NCBI GenBank assembly: GCA_934132775.1
Contig: CAKPAA010000001.1
Span: 85,725 to 149,724 of the forward strand
Reading direction: 5' to 3'
From: an uncultured Clostridia bacterium
GTDB taxonomy: Bacteria; Bacillota; Clostridia; TANB77; UBA1234
Length of the DNA stretch: 64,000 nt
Shown: piece after piece, positions 34,799 through 43,738 of the stretch
Numbering within the stretch: the stretch's first letter is position 1
How the letters are laid out: each line of letters starts with the position of its first letter
Translations under genes and position numbers: made by a program
Notes under the pieces: generated by a model
The model's input: the letters and a program-made list of their open reading frames with translations, nothing else
Told to the model about the DNA's origin: nothing
The model's database searches: none

Positions 34799-34840
34799 AA
34801 AAAAGCCAAACATAAAAATTTATCTATGTTTGGCTTTTTC
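34799..34840 (-). terminator. Terminator of the 237-residue gene
   Basis: AAAAAGCCAAACATA and TATGTTTGGCTTTTT form a near-perfect 15-bp stem with terminal T runs; it could work on both strands. Confidence 0.88.
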
Positions 34841-34842
34841 TT

Positions 34843-35556
34843 TTAATTATTTCCATCATCCTCCATGTAGTCAATCTTCATTTGTTCGTACTCAGCCTCT
34901 TTTTGATTCTTGAGGATCTGATTCTTTCGCCGGTTTCGACGTTTCTTGGTGTCCGTCGGTCTCTTACACCTTTGCTTTGAAATCTTTTTGGCTCCGCCTC
35001 TTGCTTTCATCGTATCCCTTTCCAACAAAAGGGATGCGAAGTATTCTTCAATTTCCTCTGGTGGATTATACAGTTTCGCCTTCTTTTTTAGAAGTGCAAC
35101 TGTATCGTCATCGACAAGCCACTCAATAATCGCAAAAACCAGAGTCCGATTAAAAAGCAACCGGTCCATAGTATGCGACTCCCAAAAATCCTTAGGTGAA
35201 ACGGGCGAATTTGCATACTCAGTCACAAGTTCAGCTTCAGTATTCCGATCAAATCTGAAAGTTCTACGTTCTTTCAGATAACGGTGATAAGCATTTATCA
35301 CCCTAGTGTACGCCCCAACACCACCGTGGACCTCTGCATTTTCAGCCGACTTAATCATAATCCTCGTTGCCACTTCCTCAGTGACAATGTGTTCTATGAC
35401 CACCTTCTTTAGCAGACGCCCAAGAGTTCCCTTGGATAACTCATATTGCCGAGAAATGATTCCACCCGAAATTTCATTCGAAGTAGAAGCGTAATTCTCA
35501 GCAATAATTTTCATCTGTGCTCGCGATAGTTCACTAATAGACCTATTCCGTCCCAT
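34843..35556 (-). CDS. Unknown 237-residue protein with helix-turn-helix-like N-terminus and basic tail
   Basis: I do not recognise it. Residues 8-52 (ELSRAQMKIIAENYAS, then ISRQYELSKGTLGRLLKK) look like a helix-turn-helix. A helical middle with FWESHTMDRLLFNRTLV follows. Residues 185-222 are strongly basic (SKQRCKRPTDTKKRRNRRK), then an acidic end. Nucleic-acid binding is inferred. GC content is high for the window (35161-35220 is 29 of 60) with many CpG. It has its own promoter and terminator and splits the usual rho-rpmE pair. ATG follows AAGGAGGAGG. Confidence 0.7.
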   Translation of the reverse strand: MGRNRSISELSRAQMKIIAENYASTSNEISGGIISRQYELSKGTLGRLLKKVVIEHIVTEEVATRIMIKSAENAEVHGGVGAYTRVINAYHRYLKERRTFRFDRNTEAELVTEYANSPVSPKDFWESHTMDRLLFNRTLVFAIIEWLVDDDTVALLKKKAKLYNPPEEIEEYFASLLLERDTMKARGGAKKISKQRCKRPTDTKKRRNRRKNQILKNQKEAEYEQMKIDYMEDDGNN

Positions 35557-35617
35557 TTAGCCTCCTCCTTTTCATTGTTTGGTAGGAAAAAACAAATCTC
35601 ATCCAGCTTGCTCATAT

Positions 35618-35646
35618 ATTTTACCATTATTTATCGAAAAAGTAAA
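35618..35646 (-). promoter_or_regulatory. Predicted sigma-A promoter of the 237-residue gene
   Basis: On the minus strand TTTACT (35641-35646), a 17-nt spacer and TAAAAT (35618-35623), 62 bp before the start codon. Confidence 0.65.
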
Positions 35647-35699
35647 TAGGAAAAGCAAATTTACATAATATTATTGTGGCCGCAACTTTCCTATTGCAT

Positions 35700-35736
35700 A
35701 AAAAAGCTCAGTTAGCACATAGAACTAACTGAACTT
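35700..35736 (-). terminator. Rho-independent terminator after rho
   Basis: On the minus strand AAGTTCAGTTAG pairs with CTAACTGAGCTT (one G-U), then six T residues. Confidence 0.88.
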
Positions 35737-35766
35737 TTATTATAATCTAACATTAAATAATAATAC

Positions 35767-37149
35767 TTAGCCTTTAAATTTTTGTAATAACTCGGCATTG
35801 CTTTGTGTTGTGGTTACTAATTTAATTAGATTTTCTGTTACATTAGCAACATTACCTTCATTCAAAGATTTTCTTATTTTCCAAACCACTTCAAGTTCTT
35901 TAGGTGTTTGTAATAGCTCTTCTCTACGAGTACCAGATTTGTTAATATCAATTGCTGGGAAAATTCTCTTTTCAGATAATTTTCTATCCAAGTGCACTTC
36001 CATATTACCTGTACCCTTAAATTCTTCGAATATTACATCATCCATTCTGCTTCCTGTCTCTATCAATCCCGTTGCTAAAATAGTTAAACTTCCGCCTTCT
36101 TCAACGTTTCTTGCCGCACCAAAAAATCTCTTTGGCTTGTGAAGTGCTGCTGGGTCAAACCCACCAGATAATGTTCTACCAGATGAAGGAATTGTTAAGT
36201 TATATGCCCTAGCAAGTCTTGTTATACTATCTAGTAAAACGACAACATCCTTTTTATGTTCAACTAATCTTTTAGCTCTTTCTAAAACTATTTCTGCGAC
36301 TTTAACGTGATGCTCTGGTAATTCGTCGAAGGTAGAATAGATTACGTCCCCATTTATAGAACGTTTCATATCCGTTACTTCTTCTGGCCTTTCATCTATT
36401 AGTAAAACTATTAGTTCAACATTTGGATGGTTTGTTTTTATGCTATTTGCAAGCTTTTTAAGCAATGTCGTTTTACCAACTTTTGGAGGAGAAACAATCA
36501 TCCCTCTTTGTCCAAATCCAATAGGTGCCATTAGATCAATTATTCTCGTAGAATATTCTTTTGGGGTAGTTTCTAAGTGTATTCTTCTGTTAGGAAATAT
36601 AGGTGTTAATGTGTCAAAATTACGTCTCTTCATTGCAACTTCTGGAGAATCTCCATTAACTGTATTAACATATATCAAAGCAGGATATTTATCTAAATCT
36701 TTTGGTATTTTCGTAATACCTTTTACTTTATCACCTGTATTTAATTTGAATCTTCTAATTTGCACTGGTGAAACATAAATATCCTTAGGTGTTGATAAAT
36801 AATTTTCGCCTCTTAAAAAGCCGAAACCATCACCCAAAACTTCAAGCACGCCTTCAACAATAATTTCTTCGCCACCACTAGTATCTGCTGTTCCGTTCGA
36901 AATAGCTTTATCGACATCATTCTCAAGCAATTCTTTATTGTTTTCCACTACATATTCTCTTGCTTTTTTATCTTCATTTTTCTTTTCTTCTGTCTTATTT
37001 TCCTCTATTTCTGTGTTTTTCTCATTAGTCACCCTCATAATTTCATTGATCAATTCTTCTTTATTTAATTTGCTAATATTCTTCATTCCCTTAGATTTTG
37101 CAAGGTCACGCAAATTAAGTAAAGACAATGACTTTAACTCTTCACCCAT
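35767..37149 (-). CDS. rho: Transcription termination factor Rho
   Basis: A 460-residue hexameric RNA helicase. The N-terminal Rho_N segment (LLNLRDLAKSKGMKNISKLNKEEL) is joined by a charged Glu/Lys linker (about 40-90) to the RNA-binding cold-shock-like domain (GVLEVLGDGFGFLRG). The ATPase domain has the Walker A SPPKVGKTTLL and Walker B VVVLLDSITRLARAYN. ATG at 37149 lies 7 nt after AAAGGAG; an ATG at 37167 is less likely. The charged linker is typical of clostridial Rho. Confidence 0.96.
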   Translation of the reverse strand: MGEELKSLSLLNLRDLAKSKGMKNISKLNKEELINEIMRVTNEKNTEIEENKTEEKKNEDKKAREYVVENNKELLENDVDKAISNGTADTSGGEEIIVEGVLEVLGDGFGFLRGENYLSTPKDIYVSPVQIRRFKLNTGDKVKGITKIPKDLDKYPALIYVNTVNGDSPEVAMKRRNFDTLTPIFPNRRIHLETTPKEYSTRIIDLMAPIGFGQRGMIVSPPKVGKTTLLKKLANSIKTNHPNVELIVLLIDERPEEVTDMKRSINGDVIYSTFDELPEHHVKVAEIVLERAKRLVEHKKDVVVLLDSITRLARAYNLTIPSSGRTLSGGFDPAALHKPKRFFGAARNVEEGGSLTILATGLIETGSRMDDVIFEEFKGTGNMEVHLDRKLSEKRIFPAIDINKSGTRREELLQTPKELEVVWKIRKSLNEGNVANVTENLIKLVTTTQSNAELLQKFKG

Positions 37150-37340
37150 AACATTTCTCCTTTTCATTATTTCTTGGAATTTATGCTGAATCTAATAGGC
37201 ACTCCCCTACGAGCCCACTAGCATTTGACAAAAAATCAATACATTTCAGAATCGTTTTTGAATCCTTTCCAACTTACGTATGGTATTTTATACCATAATC
37301 AGCTACAAGTCAATAAATTTTTCTAGACATTATGTAAACA

Positions 37341-37384
37341 TTTTGGCAAGTGTTCACCTCTCAAATGAACACCTGACCAAAAAT
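37341..37384. repeat. Inverted repeat after the 150-residue gene (possible terminator)
   Basis: TTTTGG (37341) with CCAAAA and inner GTGTTCA with TGAACAC form an interrupted stem. T runs are weak on the minus strand and follow on the plus strand (ATTTTTT). Orientation is unclear. Confidence 0.5.
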
Positions 37385-37426
37385 TTTTTAAACTTAAACA
37401 TCTACTAAACTAAGTATTTTTTGTAA

Positions 37427-37879
37427 TTACTTTTTAGCATTTTCATTAGAAAACAAGTTCTTGAAAAAACTTCTAATCTTAGTCCATAAAGAGTTTTTTG
37501 AAGTTAAACTTTTTTCTTCGCCTTGTGCTTTCTGAACAATTTCTCTATTATATTTTTGATAATAATTTTGCCTTAATATAGTTTCATAATCGTCTGTTTG
37601 TTCAACATCATTTTTTTCTAATTGCTTCAAAAAGATTTTCTCTTCGTCTGTTGTACACCAATACTTCAACTTCAAAAAAGCCAAAACATTTATGGTCTCA
37701 TTCAACAATTTTTGATTTTCCAAATCTTCGTATTTATTAAAATAAGGTTCATATTCAAGGTCTCTATTTTCCTTGAAAAAAAGTACAACCTCATCTGGCA
37801 ATTTGTTTCTTAAATCATCATCAAGTAATTGTATTATCTGATAAACTTCTGAATAAGCACGTGCATTTAATTTATTCAT
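37427..37879 (-). CDS. Hypothetical protein, 150 residues
   Basis: I do not recognise a family with certainty. It is a soluble, helical, strongly charged protein beginning MNKLNARAYSEVYQIIQLLDD; the acidic N-terminal two-thirds ends at an aromatic-rich ILRQNYYQKYNREI. A basic, amphipathic C-terminal helix (LWTKIRSFFKNLF) could bind membrane. The start ATG follows GGGGAG. It lies 3 bp after the 65-residue ORF and 12 bp further from rluB, so rluB and both genes form one transcript. No signal peptide. Confidence 0.65.
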   Translation of the reverse strand: MNKLNARAYSEVYQIIQLLDDDLRNKLPDEVVLFFKENRDLEYEPYFNKYEDLENQKLLNETINVLAFLKLKYWCTTDEEKIFLKQLEKNDVEQTDDYETILRQNYYQKYNREIVQKAQGEEKSLTSKNSLWTKIRSFFKNLFSNENAKK

Positions 37880-37882
37880 ACA

Positions 37883-38080
37883 CTATTCTCCCCTTTCTTC
37901 AATTTCAGTTTCTTTTACTTTTTCGTTATTTTTCCCTTTAATTATTTCAGATATTTCTCTTGCCACTTTATCAACATCACGTTTTCTTACATCTTTAAAT
38001 ATCTTTCCATTCTTTATTGAATTTGAAATTGAAGCTTGTTTATTTTCTTGCATTTCAGTGCTTACAGCATTTTCTTCCAT
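37883..38080 (-). CDS. Hypothetical protein, 65 residues
   Basis: I do not recognise it. A small hydrophilic protein starting MEENAVSTEMQENKQA with a Lys/Glu-rich helix (VRKRDVDKVAREISEII). No membrane segment or cysteines. Its start has a good site (AGGAGTGAATATTT), and it is tightly spaced between rluB and the 150-residue gene, which is the main support for it being real. Confidence 0.55.
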   Translation of the reverse strand: MEENAVSTEMQENKQASISNSIKNGKIFKDVRKRDVDKVAREISEIIKGKNNEKVKETEIEERGE

Positions 38081-38092
38081 AAATATTCACTC

Positions 38093-38809
38093 CTATACAT
38101 TCATAATATTTTTTACTTCTTCATCTGTTAGGTATCTCCATTTTCCTCTTTCGACACCCTCGCAAGTTAAATCACCTACCCCCTCTCGTTTTAGTGCAAT
38201 AACAGAAAGTCCGATTGCCTCACACATTTTTCTAACTTGTCTATTTCTTCCTTCGTGAATTTGTATCCAAATTCTAGATATATCGTTTGTATTATCTTTC
38301 AAAAGAAGCTCAACTTTTGCAGGAGAGGTTGTGTAGTCCTCAATTTTTATACCAACACGTAACTTTTCCAAATCCTTTTCAGTTGGCACTCCACGCGTTT
38401 TTACTATGTAAGTTTTTGTTGTTTCGTGTTTCGGATGAGTTACCTTGTAGATAAATTCACCATCATTAGATAGCAATAATAAGCCTGACGTAAACATATC
38501 TAATCTGCCAACTGGTACAACTTTTTCTTTAACACCATCTAATAACTCCATAACTGTTGGTCTTTCTTTTTCATCACTAACTGTTGTAACATATCCAACA
38601 GGCTTATTTAAAAGGATATATACCTTTTTTTCCAAAAGAATTTCTTTTCCATCGATTTCAACTTTATCTTTTCCAGAAATAACCTTTGTTCCAAGCTCTA
38701 TGACAACTTGTCCATTTACTTTTACTTTTCCAGCTAGTATTATTTCCTCACATTTTCTACGCGATGCTACTCCACACTCAGCCAAATATTTTTGTAATCT
38801 TTCTTCCAT
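38093..38809 (-). CDS. rluB: 23S rRNA pseudouridine synthase RluB/RsuA family
   Basis: A 238-residue enzyme: an N-terminal S4 domain (LQKYLAECGVASRRKCEEII) followed by the catalytic domain with PVGRLDMFTSGLLLLSNDG, whose Asp is catalytic, and EGRNRQVRKMCEAIG. RluB makes pseudouridine at 23S position 2605. It normally follows scpA-scpB, which are not present here. ATG follows AAAGGAAG. Confidence 0.92.
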   Translation of the reverse strand: MEERLQKYLAECGVASRRKCEEIILAGKVKVNGQVVIELGTKVISGKDKVEIDGKEILLEKKVYILLNKPVGYVTTVSDEKERPTVMELLDGVKEKVVPVGRLDMFTSGLLLLSNDGEFIYKVTHPKHETTKTYIVKTRGVPTEKDLEKLRVGIKIEDYTTSPAKVELLLKDNTNDISRIWIQIHEGRNRQVRKMCEAIGLSVIALKREGVGDLTCEGVERGKWRYLTDEEVKNIMNV

Positions 38810-38982
38810 AACTTCTTCCTTTCAACAATACAACAAGTCATTTTCAAAATTTTTCATAGTATTATATTCATAAATCTTCACATAATAATAAAAGATTTCA
38901 TAAATTATCATATAGAATATTTTAAATATGACTTTAAGTTTCCATACGCACTTTCCAAGTCGTGTATGGGTTTATATAGATT

Positions 38983-39023
38983 ATCGAGCTTAAAAAATTT
39001 GTTTCAAGCTTTTTAAGCTCGAT
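38983..39023. repeat. 14-bp inverted repeat after glgA
   Basis: ATCGAGCTTAAAAA and TTTTTAAGCTCGAT are perfectly complementary around a 13-nt loop. It may terminate glgA transcripts, although no T run follows outside the stem. A second inverted repeat, CCATAC/GTATGG, lies at 38942-38969. The remaining part of this 219-bp gap shows nothing else. Confidence 0.55.
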
Positions 39024-39028
39024 GCTAT

Positions 39029-40432
39029 TTATTCATATAATTTTGCATATTCTTTTGCTGATGCTGCCCAAGAAAAATCTGCATTCATAGCACGTTTTAT
39101 CAAAACGTTCCATTCATCCTTATTCATATATATATCTAATGCTTTCTTAGTTACCGATACGAAATCTTCAACCTGATTTCCCCAAAAAGTAAAACCATTT
39201 CCGGTCTCTTTATTACTTAAATATCCAATAACAGTATCTCTAAGACCACCTGTGCTTCTAACTATCGGAATTGTTCCATATCTAAAACTAATCATCTGAG
39301 ATAAACCGCAAGGTTCAAACATAGATGGCATCAAAAACATATCGCATCCGGCATAAATCTTTTTAGCTAATTCAACATCAAAATAGTCATTCACAGAAAC
39401 TTTATCAGGGTATTTCTCCTTTAAATATTTAAGTCTATTTATATAATGTTCCTCTCCAACACCAAGTGCTACAAACTGAATATCTTGCTTTAAAAGCTCA
39501 TTCATTCCCTCAACAAGAACATCAAATCCTTTATGATGCACCACTCTCGAAACCACACCAAACATAGGGACATTTTTTTCTGGAAGTGCAAGCTGTTTCT
39601 GCAAATCTTTTTTATTTTTTATTTTCTTTTCAATTGTATTAACATCATAATTTGCAAAGATTTCCTTATCAGTTGCTGGATTATATTCAATGTAGTCAAT
39701 ACCATTCACAATTCCAACAAGTTTTCCTTCAAGAGCCTTTTGCCTCAAAAGTCCTTCATAACCAAAACCAAACTGTGGAGTCTGAATTTCACTAGCATAT
39801 GTTTTACTAACGGTTGTAACCACATCTGAATATAAAATACCAGCCTTTGTAAAACTTATATCGCCATAAAATTCAAACTTGCTAGGAGTGAAATAAGAAT
39901 CATTAAGGTCAAAATGATAAAGATTTCCTCTATTAAATCTACCGTTATATTCCAAATTATGAATTGTATAAATTATTTTTGTCTTCGTATCGTGTTGTAC
40001 ATCTCTTAAAAGCATTGCTATTGGGCCAGTTTGCCAATCATTCAAATGAATAATCTCTGGTGTTCTTTGCTTAATAAATTCAATAACAGCCTTATCAAAA
40101 AAAGCAAAACGTTCAGCCTCGTCAGGGTGACAATACATACCGTCTCTATCAAAATAATTTATATTATCAACAAAAAATGTAGTTAATACTTTTCCATCAA
40201 CCTCTTGATTATGACACCTTATGATACAATTTTCTTTCTTTCCCTGCATATAAATCGGATAATCCATCACATAAATTAAATCTTGTTTAATTTCTTTATA
40301 TCTTGGCATAATTATTGAAACATCATATCCCATTTTAATTAGCTCTTTTGGAAGTGAGCCAATAACATCTCCAAGCCCACCAGACTTCGCATAAGGAGCT
40401 GCTTCTGAAGCAACAAAAAGTATTTTTTTCAT
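39029..40432 (-). CDS. glgA: Glycogen synthase (ADP-glucose, GT5)
   Basis: A 467-residue glycosyltransferase that extends alpha-1,4-glucan from ADP-glucose. The N-terminal ADP-glucose site is AAPYAKSGGLGDVIGSLP. HLNDWQTG, SKTYASEIQT and the C-terminal Rossmann motifs SMFEPCGLSQMISFRYG and VRSTGGLRDTV are all typical. ATG follows AGGGAGGAATAA. glgC and glgB are not nearby. It lies 4 bp after rluD. Confidence 0.96.
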   Translation of the reverse strand: MKKILFVASEAAPYAKSGGLGDVIGSLPKELIKMGYDVSIIMPRYKEIKQDLIYVMDYPIYMQGKKENCIIRCHNQEVDGKVLTTFFVDNINYFDRDGMYCHPDEAERFAFFDKAVIEFIKQRTPEIIHLNDWQTGPIAMLLRDVQHDTKTKIIYTIHNLEYNGRFNRGNLYHFDLNDSYFTPSKFEFYGDISFTKAGILYSDVVTTVSKTYASEIQTPQFGFGYEGLLRQKALEGKLVGIVNGIDYIEYNPATDKEIFANYDVNTIEKKIKNKKDLQKQLALPEKNVPMFGVVSRVVHHKGFDVLVEGMNELLKQDIQFVALGVGEEHYINRLKYLKEKYPDKVSVNDYFDVELAKKIYAGCDMFLMPSMFEPCGLSQMISFRYGTIPIVRSTGGLRDTVIGYLSNKETGNGFTFWGNQVEDFVSVTKKALDIYMNKDEWNVLIKRAMNADFSWAASAKEYAKLYE

Positions 40433-40436
40433 TCGT

Positions 40437-41354
40437 TTATTCCTCCCTTAATATCTTTAGTACATTTTCAAATTCTTCTGGTATAGGGGCTACAAACTCC
40501 ATATATTCGCCAGTTGTAGGATGAGTTATTCCTAAAATCTTTGAATGTAGCATTTGGCTAGTCACTCCAAACGGATTTTTGCCATTAGAATAAGTATCAT
40601 CGCCAACTATCGGATAACCAATATGAGCCATATGAACCCTTATTTGATGCGTTCTACCAGTCTTTAATTCAACTTCAATATAAGTATAACCTTTAAACCT
40701 TTCTAAAACTTTAAACTTAGTATAAGCCTCTCGGCCATCTTTAACAACAGCCATCTTCTTCCTGTCAATAGGATGTCTGCCAATTGGCAATTCAATAACA
40801 GCTTCGTTTTCTTTTATAACCCCCTTAACAATAGCCACATAAACCTTTTTAAAATTATGTTCTTGAATCTGCTTAGCAAGTTTGGCATGTGCCAAATTAT
40901 TTTTTGCAACAACCATAACTCCTGTTGTATCCTTATCTAACCTATGAACAATTCCAGGTCTAAATTCGCCATTTTCATTTGAAAGCTCATACTTTCCAAG
41001 CATAGCATTCACAAGTGTTCCAGACCAATTGCCAGCAGCTGGATGAACGACCATATTTTTAGGCTTATTTATCACAATAATATCATCATCTTCATATAAA
41101 ATATCAATTGGAATATCCTCAGCAACAAGCTTTTCATCTAATTTTTCTTTTGGTTTATTCGGCATAGAAATAACTTGACCTTCTTTAACTTTGCTCGAAG
41201 CTTTGGCAGTCTTTTCATCTAATAAAATAATTCCATCCTTTATTAGACCCTGAGCCAAAGTCCTTGAAATATTCTCATTTAAAGAACAAACTGCACTGTC
41301 AAGTCTCATTCCATCTTCACTTTCAGTCACTATCTTTTTTATTATCTCCACCAT
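40437..41354 (-). CDS. rluD: Pseudouridine synthase RluD family
   Basis: A 305-residue enzyme. The S4-like N-terminal domain is followed by VVHPAAGNWSGTLVNAML and the catalytic GIVHRLDKDTTGVMVVAKN, then ELKTGRTHQIRVHMAHIGYPIVGD. RluD-type enzymes make pseudouridines in 23S helix 69; the exact target is inferred. ATG follows AAGGAGTG. Next to lspA, as in many Firmicutes (134 bp gap with nothing visible). Confidence 0.92.
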   Translation of the reverse strand: MVEIIKKIVTESEDGMRLDSAVCSLNENISRTLAQGLIKDGIILLDEKTAKASSKVKEGQVISMPNKPKEKLDEKLVAEDIPIDILYEDDDIIVINKPKNMVVHPAAGNWSGTLVNAMLGKYELSNENGEFRPGIVHRLDKDTTGVMVVAKNNLAHAKLAKQIQEHNFKKVYVAIVKGVIKENEAVIELPIGRHPIDRKKMAVVKDGREAYTKFKVLERFKGYTYIEVELKTGRTHQIRVHMAHIGYPIVGDDTYSNGKNPFGVTSQMLHSKILGITHPTTGEYMEFVAPIPEEFENVLKILREE

Positions 41355-41488
41355 TACACTCCTTAGTCTAAGTAAATCAACATTTTAAATAAATTCAAAC
41401 TTTATATATCTTCATTTTAAAAAACATTTTATATAAATAAAATATCACAGCATATATCAAATAGTGCAAACGTTCTTTTATAAATCAA

Positions 41489-41917
41489 TTAAGAAAACTT
41501 TTTAGATTTTACAATATAAAGTAATAAAAGTACGCAAACACTCACAACAATTAAAGCATCAGAAATATTAAAAATTCCAAACGGCTTCATTGCGATAAAA
41601 TCAACAACATAGCCTCTAAAAATCCTATCAATAAGATTGCTAACGCCACCAGCAAAGACAAACTGCCAAAGCACATTTTCAACCTTGCATATATTATCCT
41701 TTTTCATTTTAAAAACAATAAAATACAATGACACCAATATAAAAACAGAAACAATAATAAAAACAAAATTATTATTTTCAAATAAACTATACATACCACC
41801 AGTGTTTTTAGCATATTTAATGTTTATAAATCCATTCAAAACAACAAAACTAGGCTGAAACTTATCAACAAAATACTTAATCAATTGGTCAAAAACAACA
41901 ACACACAAAAAAATCAT
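41489..41917 (-). CDS. lspA: Lipoprotein signal peptidase LspA
   Basis: A 142-residue protein with four membrane helices. The first helix holds FDQLIKYFV, and the catalytic aspartates lie in FAGGVSNLIDRIFRGYVVDF and FNISDALIV. LspA cuts the signal peptide of prolipoproteins after lipid attachment. Its start ATG overlaps the preceding gene's TGA (ATGA). ATG follows GAGGAAG. Confidence 0.96.
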   Translation of the reverse strand: MIFLCVVVFDQLIKYFVDKFQPSFVVLNGFINIKYAKNTGGMYSLFENNNFVFIIVSVFILVSLYFIVFKMKKDNICKVENVLWQFVFAGGVSNLIDRIFRGYVVDFIAMKPFGIFNISDALIVVSVCVLLLLYIVKSKKFS

Positions 41918-42729
41918 TTGCTAATTTCTTCCTCACTATCTTTTTCTGCTCTTTCTTTATCTCTGCTACCTTTATGCTTAACATTATTTTCTCTAATAGC
42001 AATATCAGAAGATTCCACGGTATTAGACACATTTCCAGACTTTTCTCCTTTTAAATCAACTAGTCCAATACTCTTAACATAATCTTGCACCACTTCTGAA
42101 ACCTTTTCCTGAGCCCTACTTGGCTTCTGAGCAACAACCAAAGCCATTTGCTCCTTTTTAGCATTCTTCTCAGCTTCAAGCTCTTTTCTTTCTTCCTTAG
42201 TTATAAGTTCAATTCCAGCCCAATCAATTTGATTAGCCATTCTTTCTAAAATAACCTCAGGCGGAGTAAGAGACAAATTTATCTCTTCAATTCCAACATC
42301 ACCAACGAGTACAGAATAATTATAAGCTCTCCTATATTGCACATCATTTTTAATCTCTTCATCATTATTAAAATATGCCTTCAAAATATCCAAAGGAGAC
42401 TTTTCATAAAGCCTTTGGCCAGCCTCATAAGCACAAATAGCAGAAGTTGCCTCTCTAATTTCAGACATCAAAATAGCCTCATATCCATCAATACCAGCCT
42501 TGTTAATATACATATTTTGAACACTAATAGCTTGTAGCTCATTTTCAATTTTCAAAGCTTCTTCCTTAGATATTCCCTTCTTAGAATATAACGTCAAAAA
42601 TATATCTTGTTTATTTTTCAAATCCCTTAACGGATACTCAGATGTAACAAGCCACTTATATCTATTCACAAGCATATCAAGCCTTTTTTTCTTTTCTTCA
42701 TACTGTTCAGCACTTCTAATACTCTCCAT
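41914..42729 (-). CDS. Hypothetical 271-residue protein translationally coupled to lspA
   Basis: I do not recognise it. Residues 1-75 are a predicted coiled coil (EQYEEKKKRLDMLVNRYKW). A helical middle runs to about 165 (CAYEAGQRLYEKSPLDILKAY). The rest (180-271) is low-complexity, Lys/Glu/Ser-rich. No membrane segment. The true start is the ATG 7 nt after AAGGAG. The ATGA overlap with lspA shows coupling. A DivIVA-like or scaffold role is possible, but this is speculation. Confidence 0.6.
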   Translation of the reverse strand: MESIRSAEQYEEKKKRLDMLVNRYKWLVTSEYPLRDLKNKQDIFLTLYSKKGISKEEALKIENELQAISVQNMYINKAGIDGYEAILMSEIREATSAICAYEAGQRLYEKSPLDILKAYFNNDEEIKNDVQYRRAYNYSVLVGDVGIEEINLSLTPPEVILERMANQIDWAGIELITKEERKELEAEKNAKKEQMALVVAQKPSRAQEKVSEVVQDYVKSIGLVDLKGEKSGNVSNTVESSDIAIRENNVKHKGSRDKERAEKDSEEEISK

Positions 42730-42784
42730 AGTTTCACTCCTTTTGCCAAATAGTAGCAAATTTTATCTTGTGCAAATTTAAAAT

Positions 42785-42819
42785 AAAAACGTCCTAACGA
42801 TATTATATCATTAGGAACG
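42785..42819 (-). terminator. Terminator of the HD-hydrolase gene
   Basis: On the minus strand CCTAATGATAT pairs with ATATCGTTAGG (one G-U), then ACGTTTTTATTTT. Confidence 0.82.
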
Positions 42820-42860
42820 CAAAATGCAAAACAAAATATTGGCAAAATGCTATATAAAAA

Positions 42861-43544
42861 TTACAATAATGTTGCTCCGTTGATTTCTAAATGAAACCAA
42901 ATGCCCAAATAATTCGCAGCATTCTTACACATCAACATTCTGTCTAGGAATATCTCAAAATACTTTATTACAGGACAAATTTCAGTATCTATTTCTAACT
43001 TCAAAATAACTTCTTTTTTATAATCGTGTACCTTTGACTTATCAGCATCCACAACTACTAAATTTGCCTCTTTTACAGCATAATTTACCCTATCGTGAAT
43101 ATCAAATCTTGATTTATTTTCTTCTCTTACTCTTGTTCTGTGCACATCAGATTTATCTGCAAGTATCAAAGCAGCAGATATTGGGCTTACAGCATTTCCA
43201 GTTGCTTCATCGTGATTTCCTATTGCCATCATTATTTCAGCTGCTTCTTTAAGGCTCATCCCTCTGTCTTTTAAAATGTTATACGCTATATATGCTCCAT
43301 TATGTGCGTGATCAACTCTGTTTATTGCATTTCCTATATCGTGCATAAATCCAGCAATTTTAGCAAGTTCACATTCTCTTTCAGAATATCCAAGCTCTTT
43401 TAAAATATAATAGGCTCTATTTAAAACAATTCCTACGTGACGTAATCCGTGCTCCGTGTAGCCTATTTCTTTTAACTGTCTTTCGGTGTTTTCAATTAAA
43501 ATATTTATTTCTTCATCATTCTTCAAATCTTCGTATGTAATCAT
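42861..43544 (-). CDS. HD-domain phosphohydrolase
   Basis: A 227-residue protein with the HD metal site: YTEHGLRHVGIVLNRA, AGFMHDIGNAINRVDHAHNG and GNHDEATG, plus LADKSDVHRTRVREENK. The pattern resembles clostridial metal-dependent phosphohydrolases of unknown nucleotide substrate. The C-terminal 60 residues are beta-rich. ATG follows TAGGAGAGATTAA. Single gene flanked by terminator and a 194-bp gap with nothing visible. Confidence 0.82.
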   Translation of the reverse strand: MITYEDLKNDEEINILIENTERQLKEIGYTEHGLRHVGIVLNRAYYILKELGYSERECELAKIAGFMHDIGNAINRVDHAHNGAYIAYNILKDRGMSLKEAAEIMMAIGNHDEATGNAVSPISAALILADKSDVHRTRVREENKSRFDIHDRVNYAVKEANLVVVDADKSKVHDYKKEVILKLEIDTEICPVIKYFEIFLDRMLMCKNAANYLGIWFHLEINGATLL

Positions 43545-43738
43545 TTAATCTCTCCTAACTTTTACTTTATTCTCAATACGTATTATACAACACTTTTTAG
43601 TATATATACAAGATTTATATTTCATACGTATTTTTTAGATATAGCTTCAATAAATTTCAAAATTTTCTTTTATAAAGTTATATAACAAAATTATTTTAAC
43701 TGATTAACAGCCAGTGACTTTCTAACCAAATAATTTAT

